Assembly (NCBI RefSeq): GCF_002257565.1
Contig: NZ_CP022736.1
Location: 4,092,001-4,156,000, forward strand
Length of the DNA stretch: 64,000 bases
Direction of reading: 5' to 3'
Source: Herbaspirillum sp. meg3
Lineage (GTDB): Bacteria; Pseudomonadota; Gammaproteobacteria; Burkholderiales; Burkholderiaceae_D
Part shown: in pieces, positions 59,569 through 64,000 of the stretch
Numbering within the stretch: the first letter of the stretch is position 1
Layout: the number at the start of each line of letters is the position of its first letter
Notes under the pieces: model-generated
What the model was told of the DNA's origin: nothing
Databases searched by the model: none
Seen by the model: only the letters and a program-made list of their open reading frames with translations
Position numbers and translations under genes: made by a program

Positions 59569-60630
59569 ATGTCAGCCTTTCGCCTATTGGTACTGAGTAC
59601 AATTTTCTGTGCTTCCGTCTTGCGTTCTGCCGGCGCGGCAGAAGTCGACGTCGTCAACAGCCCCGTGCCTGTTGTGCTGCAAGATCGCTTTCATGTGCAA
59701 ACCACAAACGGCGCGGGCGACATACCGATACGTGTATCGCGCGACTGGACATTTGCGCAAACGGATGTCACGCGCGCCGTCATCATCGTCCACGGCTGGC
59801 CGCGGCGCGACATTGACGCCGACAAGGATCTGCAGCAACGTGCCGGCGCCCTTGCCGACAATACGCTTTTCATCACGCCGCAATTTCTCACCGCAACCGA
59901 CGTCACCGCCCATCATCTCTCAGCGACGACGCTGCAGTGGCAAGAGAGTGGATGGCTGCAAGGCTACGATGCCAAATCGCCGTCACCTGTCAGCAGCTTT
60001 ACCGTGATGGACGCGATCTTTGCACGTCTGGCCGACCGCACGCTGTTTCCGAATCTGAAAGACGTGGTGCTTGCCGGTCACTCCGCCGGTGGCCAGTTCG
60101 TGCAGCGTTATGCGGTGGTCGGGCACGGAGAAAAAAATCTCATCGATGCGGGTATTCATGTGCGCTATGTTGCAGCCAATCCTGCGGCGTATTTATATTT
60201 CGGCGACAAACGGCCACAACCGGACGGTTCTTTTGCTGACGCCCGCGCCAGTTGTCCCGGCGTCAGCACATGGAACAACGGCCTCGCCGCCAAACTGCCA
60301 ACCTACCTGGCGCGACCGGTGTCGCCAGACGAACTGGAAAACGACTATCTTCAGCGCGACGTTGTCTATCTGCTGGGCACCGCCGACAACGATCCCAATG
60401 CCGACGCGCTCGGGCAGACATGCGCCTTCAAGAGCCAGGGAGCAACGCGGCTGGAACGTGGACATGCCTACTTCCGTTACATCACTGCCGCTGCCGACAC
60501 AGCCAAGTTGCCACAACGCCATCGTCTGATGGAAGTGCCGGATGTTGCCCATCGCACTTTCGCCATGTATCACTCGGCTTGCGGACTGGCGGCATTATTC
60601 GATAAACCCGGTTGCGCCGCTGCGCCTTGA
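59569..60630 (+). CDS. Secreted alpha/beta hydrolase
   Basis: This is a 353-residue protein from ATG 59569, which follows AGGAGAG. A signal peptide (MSAFRLLVLSTIFCASVL, cleavage near AGAAE) precedes a mature alpha/beta hydrolase. VIIVHGWPRRDIDADKDLQQRAG holds the oxyanion region, VVLAGHSAGGQFVQRYA has the nucleophilic Ser, YLLGTADND holds a candidate acid and PDVAHRTFAMYHS has the likely catalytic His. Homologs are usually annotated only as alpha/beta hydrolases. It probably works in the periplasm or is secreted; substrate unknown. Confidence 0.85.
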   Translation: MSAFRLLVLSTIFCASVLRSAGAAEVDVVNSPVPVVLQDRFHVQTTNGAGDIPIRVSRDWTFAQTDVTRAVIIVHGWPRRDIDADKDLQQRAGALADNTLFITPQFLTATDVTAHHLSATTLQWQESGWLQGYDAKSPSPVSSFTVMDAIFARLADRTLFPNLKDVVLAGHSAGGQFVQRYAVVGHGEKNLIDAGIHVRYVAANPAAYLYFGDKRPQPDGSFADARASCPGVSTWNNGLAAKLPTYLARPVSPDELENDYLQRDVVYLLGTADNDPNADALGQTCAFKSQGATRLERGHAYFRYITAAADTAKLPQRHRLMEVPDVAHRTFAMYHSACGLAALFDKPGCAAAP

Positions 60631-60742
60631 GTTGCGGCATTCGAGGCGTAAGCAACACCCTTTCCGGGAAGAACGCATCTCACACCGCGTGATGAAATGA
60701 GTTCTAAAATAGCGCATCTCTGAACCGGCCTGCACAATCATC

Positions 60743-61801
60743 ATGAACATACTAAAGAAGATCGCCTCATCCGGCCCTCAGGCTGCCTTGCTTGCGGCGC
60801 TACTGTTTGGCGCTGCCACACCGCTGGCAGGCATGCTGCTAAAAGACAATTCGCCATGGATGATCGCCGCCCTGCTTTATCTGGGTTCAGGCCTTGGATT
60901 GACGATCTATCGCCGGATCAGCGGCGCCAGTCAAATCTTGCCCGTACGCAGTGAGCTGCTCTGGTTCGCTGGAGCAATTGCCTGCGGCGGGGTCCTCGCG
61001 CCCGTGTTGTTGATGATTGGACTCACGGGCATGCCGGCGTCTTCTGCATCGTTGCTACTCAATGCAGAAGGTGTTTTCACTGCATTGCTGGCGTGGTTCG
61101 CCTTCAAGGAAAACGTTGATAAACGGATCATGACCGGCATGCTCGCCATTGTCGTGGGCGCCGTCATCCTGAGCTGGCCCGCACAAACCGGACCAATGAC
61201 GCTGTGGCCGATGCTTGCGGTACTTGGCGCTTGCCTGGCATGGGGACTTGACAACAATCTCACGCGCAAAGTGTCGCTGAACGATGCCACCTGGATCGCG
61301 TCCGTCAAAGGCCTTGTGGCCGGCGGGACGAATCTGGCACTGGCATTACTGGCCGGAGCCAACTTTCCGGAGATGCCCGTGATCGGCGCCACCTTACTGG
61401 TCGGTTTTCTGGCTTACGGCGTCAGCCTTGCGCTATTTGTCGCTGCGCTACGGCATCTCGGCACGGCACGCACAGGCGCGTATTTTTCCGTCGCGCCCTT
61501 CTTCGGTGCCGGCCTTGCCTTGCTGACCGGAGAAAAGCTGACGCTGCAACTCGCCGTCGCCGGCCTCTTCATGGCATGGGGCATCTGGTTGCATCTATCG
61601 GAACGGCACGCGCACACGCATCGCCATGAAAACATGGAACACGACCACGAACATACGCACGATGGAAACGACGAGCACCATCTTCATGACCACGACGTCC
61701 CGGTCTTACCCGGCACCACGCATCGCCACCGGCATCAGCACATTGGCCTGACGCACTCGCACGCACATTATCCGGATGCGCATCACCGGCATCAGCATTG
61801 A
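60743..61801 (+). CDS. EamA/DMT transporter with histidine-rich C-terminal tail
   Basis: This is a 352-residue protein with ten predicted membrane helices in two EamA repeats (ALLAALLFGAATPLAGMLL in the first; LAVLGACLAWGLDNNLTRKVSL in the second). After the last helix (GLFMAWGIWLHL), the final ~70 residues contain more than 20 histidines in HxH and HDHEH patterns. Such tails bind Ni, Co, Zn or Cu in metal carriers, so metal or metal-chelate export, or metal sensing, is plausible (inference). The orientation of the tail (cytosolic if ten helices) would let it collect metal. The following GNAT gene begins 22 bases later. Confidence 0.9.
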   Translation: MNILKKIASSGPQAALLAALLFGAATPLAGMLLKDNSPWMIAALLYLGSGLGLTIYRRISGASQILPVRSELLWFAGAIACGGVLAPVLLMIGLTGMPASSASLLLNAEGVFTALLAWFAFKENVDKRIMTGMLAIVVGAVILSWPAQTGPMTLWPMLAVLGACLAWGLDNNLTRKVSLNDATWIASVKGLVAGGTNLALALLAGANFPEMPVIGATLLVGFLAYGVSLALFVAALRHLGTARTGAYFSVAPFFGAGLALLTGEKLTLQLAVAGLFMAWGIWLHLSERHAHTHRHENMEHDHEHTHDGNDEHHLHDHDVPVLPGTTHRHRHQHIGLTHSHAHYPDAHHRHQH

Positions 61802-61823
61802 AGATTGCGAAGTTCCTGAAATC

Positions 61824-62279
61824 ATGACTCAACACGACGACACCATCATCAGCTTCGCGCCGACGACATCGTCCGACCTGGATGAACTGGTCGGCATCCG
61901 CATCGCTGCGATGCGCGAAAGCCTGGAACGCGTCGGACGCTTCGATCCGATCAGGGCGCGTGAGCGTTTTCAATCGGGATTCTCGCCGGAGCACACGCGT
62001 TACATCCTGTCTCATGCCCAGCGTGTCGGCTTTGTCGTGGTAAAGCAGGACGAGAATCATCTGCTACTGGATCATCTGTACATTCATCCTGACCATCAGG
62101 GCCAAGGTATCGGCAGCGCTGTCTTGACTCAATTATTTTGCGAGGCAGATGCAGTCGTATTACCGATGCGCGTCGGTGCGTTGAAACAAAGCGAAGCGAA
62201 CCACTTTTATCAGCGGCATGGTTTTATGAAAATTGACGAGGGAGAATGGGATATCTACTACGAACGGCAAGCGCAGTGA
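61824..62279 (+). CDS. GNAT-family N-acetyltransferase
   Basis: This is a 151-residue cytosolic protein. The acetyl-CoA binding motif A, LYIHPDHQGQGIGSAVLTQLF (near residues 84-104), has the R/Q-x-x-G-x-G/A pattern, and motif B is seen as HFYQRHGFMK. The ATG at 61824 begins after the transporter stop; an earlier in-frame ATG at 61776 would overlap the transporter tail. It is probably co-transcribed with the His-rich transporter. The acceptor substrate is unknown. Confidence 0.88.
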   Translation: MTQHDDTIISFAPTTSSDLDELVGIRIAAMRESLERVGRFDPIRARERFQSGFSPEHTRYILSHAQRVGFVVVKQDENHLLLDHLYIHPDHQGQGIGSAVLTQLFCEADAVVLPMRVGALKQSEANHFYQRHGFMKIDEGEWDIYYERQAQ

Positions 62280-62372
62280 CTTGCGCTGAAACTTGCACGC
62301 CGCAGCGTACAATTCCCTGATCCGATGATTTGTTCTTATCCCGCATTCCAGCACAACTGAAGAGAGACCGCC

Positions 62373-62675
62373 ATGCACTACGTTCTTTTTTACCGCTTCG
62401 TCAAAGACAGCAAGACCGTCAAACTGCCGTTTCGCAATGATCACCTCAAATTCGCGTGGGAAGCGGCCGAACGCGGAGAACTGATTCTCGGCGGCGCCCT
62501 CAGCGATCCGGAAGATGAAGCCATGCTGCTGTTCAAGGGTAACTCGCCGGAAGTGGCCGAAAACTTTGCCAATAAAGATCCGTATGTGACCAATGGCGTC
62601 GTGACGCAATGGCAGGTGCGTTTGTGGACCACCGTGGTGGGAGAAGACGCGGCTTCGAGTGTTCGTCCGGCCTGA
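62373..62675 (+). CDS. YciI-like protein
   Basis: This is a 100-residue ferredoxin-like-fold protein of the YciI family. It contains the opening MHYVLFYRFV, the conserved His in RNDHLKFAWEAAERGEL, GGALSDPEDEAMLLFKG and DPYVTNGVVTQWQVRLW. The family is thought to have active-site His-Asp chemistry but has no settled role; members act in dehalogenation-like and catabolic settings. A GAGAGAC ribosome site precedes the ATG. It is convergent with the MarR gene. Confidence 0.92.
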   Translation: MHYVLFYRFVKDSKTVKLPFRNDHLKFAWEAAERGELILGGALSDPEDEAMLLFKGNSPEVAENFANKDPYVTNGVVTQWQVRLWTTVVGEDAASSVRPA

Positions 62676-62704
62676 GCGACGACAACACGCAAGTCATTCG
62701 CAAT

Positions 62705-63157
62705 TTATCGTTTATCGAGCAGGGTCTGAAAAAGAGTGACCAGGCGCGCCTGATCCTGCCCCAGAGGCTCAAAGAAGCGGCGGTCGACTTCTTCCACCAC
62801 GGCAATCGCTTTTTGCGCAAGCTTGCGGCCGGTTGCAGATGCGGAGATGACTTTTGCTCTCGTGTCAGTGGGATGATCAGCGCGTTCGAACAGACCGCTC
62901 GCAAGGAGGGCTCGCACTACTTGCGAAGTTGTCATCGGGTCGCTGCCCGTGAGCTGGGACAATTTCATTTGGGTAAGGGGTTCTTCCGCCCCAAACCAGG
63001 TCGCGACCGCAAGCATGACAAACTGCGTGTGCGTCAAGCCAAGCGGTTGCAGCGCAGCACGCTGTTCGCGTTGCCAGTTGTTGGAGATGCGCCATAGCAA
63101 AAAACCGGGACTGTCAGACGGCCCGCTGTGGCTGGTGGGTAGCGGCTTCGATTTCAT
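62705..63157 (-). CDS. MarR-family transcriptional regulator
   Basis: This is a 150-residue winged-helix protein. LGLTHTQFVMLAVATWF, MKLSQLTGSDPMTTSQVVRALLASGLFERADHPTDTRAKVISASATGRKLA and the C-terminal dimerisation helix are standard MarR. Its ATG overlaps the EVE gene stop by four bases (63154-63157), so it is the last gene of an SRPBCC-EVE-MarR unit and probably autoregulates it. The ligand is unknown. Confidence 0.94.
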   Translation of the reverse strand: MKSKPLPTSHSGPSDSPGFLLWRISNNWQREQRAALQPLGLTHTQFVMLAVATWFGAEEPLTQMKLSQLTGSDPMTTSQVVRALLASGLFERADHPTDTRAKVISASATGRKLAQKAIAVVEEVDRRFFEPLGQDQARLVTLFQTLLDKR

Positions 63158-63591
63158 CGGTACATCCTTTGTGTGGCAAGATCAACGCCCATTGCGTTGG
63201 CGATCGTGCTTGAATCCTTGTCGGTCAGAGGGATAAGGCCGCGGCGCAGAACCATTCCCCAGCTCGGCGCAGCGCACAGATCCAGCTCGCTGCGCAATGC
63301 CTCCAGCGGCGTCTCTTTCACCTCGAGATACTTCACCCGGCGACGGAACGGCACGAATCCGCCTCCCATATCAAACGGAAATACTTCTTCATCCTCCACG
63401 ACTCCCATTGCAGTGAATGCCTTCAACGGCGCACCATGCATTTCGACCGCCGGGGAATAATAGAAGAAAATATCGCCCGACTTCATTCTGCGTAAAGGCT
63501 GAGCCTTGCCGTGACACACTTGCGCAAAGCCTCCCGCCACACCGCGTTGAACATGAGCGCGAGAGACGACACCTAGCCAGGATTGGCTCAT
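63154..63591 (-). CDS. EVE-domain protein
   Basis: This is a 145-residue single-domain protein from ATG 63591. The start SWLGVVSRAHVQRGVAGGFAQVCHGKAQPLRRMKSGDIFFYYSP and the later MGVVEDEEVFPFD are typical of EVE (UPF0310) proteins, a PUA-like fold that binds modified bases or nucleic acids. Standalone EVE proteins have been proposed to read modified DNA or RNA. It sits one base after the SRPBCC stop and overlaps the MarR gene. The frame extends upstream to 63678, but that part overlaps the SRPBCC gene. Confidence 0.9.
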   Translation of the reverse strand: MSQSWLGVVSRAHVQRGVAGGFAQVCHGKAQPLRRMKSGDIFFYYSPAVEMHGAPLKAFTAMGVVEDEEVFPFDMGGGFVPFRRRVKYLEVKETPLEALRSELDLCAAPSWGMVLRRGLIPLTDKDSSTIANAMGVDLATQRMYR

Positions 63592-63592
63592 A

Positions 63593-64000
63593 TCACACCC
63601 GGCCTTCCGCTTTTGCCACGAGTCCCTGCAGGACCTGTGGGAAGTCGGAAGAAACTCCCGTGCAAATATCCTGTGCATTTTCTCCGGTCACGCCGATCTC
63701 GTAGGTGATCCGGTTGCGGCCGTCAGGCAGCGGATTGATCTGATGCGTCACTCGCACGACGACGTCTCCAAGCGTGGTCTCGTCGGTAAACAGACGCGGC
63801 TCAGTGACTTCAACAAGTTGCGATCGGATGACGTCTTGATCAGGAAGCACCATCGTGAACCAGGAGCCTGTCGCGAAGGGACCTTCCAGGCTGCAGTCAT
63901 GCACGCCGGCGTTCCAGTTCTTCCAATCGGATACGGCCTTGAACAGCGCCCAGATGGTTGCCGCCGGCGCAATGGTGTCATGGCTATAGGATGCAGTGGC
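63593..64000 (-). CDS. SRPBCC-family protein, start beyond the window
   Basis: 135 residues are visible; the 5' end lies past base 64000. The visible part reads SHDTIAPAATIWALFKAVSDWKNWNAGV, then FATGSWFTMVLPDQDVIRSQLVEV and DGRNRITYEIGVTGENA. These are the helix-grip strand pattern of SRPBCC/polyketide-cyclase-like proteins, which bind hydrophobic ligands. No earlier start is seen in the window. It overlaps no other gene and is separated from the EVE start by one base, so it heads or precedes the EVE-MarR genes in one operon. Confidence 0.88.
   Translation of the reverse strand, partial: ATASYSHDTIAPAATIWALFKAVSDWKNWNAGVHDCSLEGPFATGSWFTMVLPDQDVIRSQLVEVTEPRLFTDETTLGDVVVRVTHQINPLPDGRNRITYEIGVTGENAQDICTGVSSDFPQVLQGLVAKAEGRV

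Noticed and set aside
1..64000. CRISPR array, insertion sequence, prophage or tRNA
   Set aside because: No regularly spaced repeats, transposase or integrase motifs, or cloverleaf-like segments were seen on reading both strands.

Overview
The window looks like chromosome of a betaproteobacterium, most plausibly of the Oxalobacteraceae/Burkholderiales (Herbaspirillum- or Collimonas-like). I infer this from the moderately high GC content, dense LysR/MarR/AraC-regulated catabolic clusters, a complete homogentisate branch, and several multi-domain c-di-GMP proteins; no rRNA, tRNA or phylogenetic marker is present to prove it. I support 56 protein genes. Two are cut by the window edges: a DedA-type protein at the left and an SRPBCC protein at the right. 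I see no CRISPR array, insertion sequence, prophage or RNA gene.

Layout. 1-4459 (minus): an operon of YcaC-type isochorismatase hydrolase, YtcJ-like amidohydrolase, two overlapping XapX-like mini membrane proteins, DoxX and a DUF1275 protein, then the start of a DedA gene. 4803-7009 (plus): dkgB-like aldo/keto reductase and a secreted HSL-type esterase. 7089-14059: MarR-MFS, SDR/LysR and HxlR/MaoC modules, each with a visible inverted-repeat operator candidate, plus a lone FeS-BCP photolyase. 14072-15994: a membrane EAL protein with a ruined GGDEF site. 16601-22389: an AAHS transporter-hmgA-fahA-maiA operon for homogentisate breakdown, facing a LysR gene across a shared operator candidate, followed by an arylformamidase-like hydrolase and a Bcr/CflA-type exporter.

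24767-27459: an orphan type VI secretion lipase effector of the Tle3 type with a lipoprotein immunity gene of the Tli3 type, with no VgrG, PAAR or T6SS structural gene nearby. 27711-30353: a PepSY-TM/flavodoxin/FAD reductase fusion behind a Fur-box-like site. 31109-33540: a cardiolipin-synthase-like lipoprotein and an exported protein of unknown function. 33686-41888: an orphan ABC binding protein, a PAS-PAS-GGDEF-EAL protein, a class I glutamine amidotransferase, and a CHASE3-type histidine kinase overlapping two single-domain response regulators. 42298-51991: a CoA transferase/LysR pair, a FUSC exporter, an HDOD protein, an EamA transporter, an AraC regulator, a small unknown gene and a BrkB/YihY protein, then AsmA (52006-54141).

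54501-59190 (minus): a tightly packed operon of periplasmic binding protein, PAS-PAS-GGDEF-EVL protein and a YfcG-like glutathione transferase. 59569-64000: a secreted alpha/beta hydrolase, an EamA transporter with a very histidine-rich tail, a GNAT acetyltransferase, a YciI protein and an SRPBCC-EVE-MarR operon.

Themes are small-molecule catabolism and export under local regulators, and signal input into c-di-GMP (three GGDEF/EAL proteins, two of them next to periplasmic binding proteins). The best candidates for under-described systems are the six-gene isochorismatase/amidohydrolase/XapX/DoxX operon, the orphan Tle3-Tli3 pair, and the binding-protein/c-di-GMP/GST operon.
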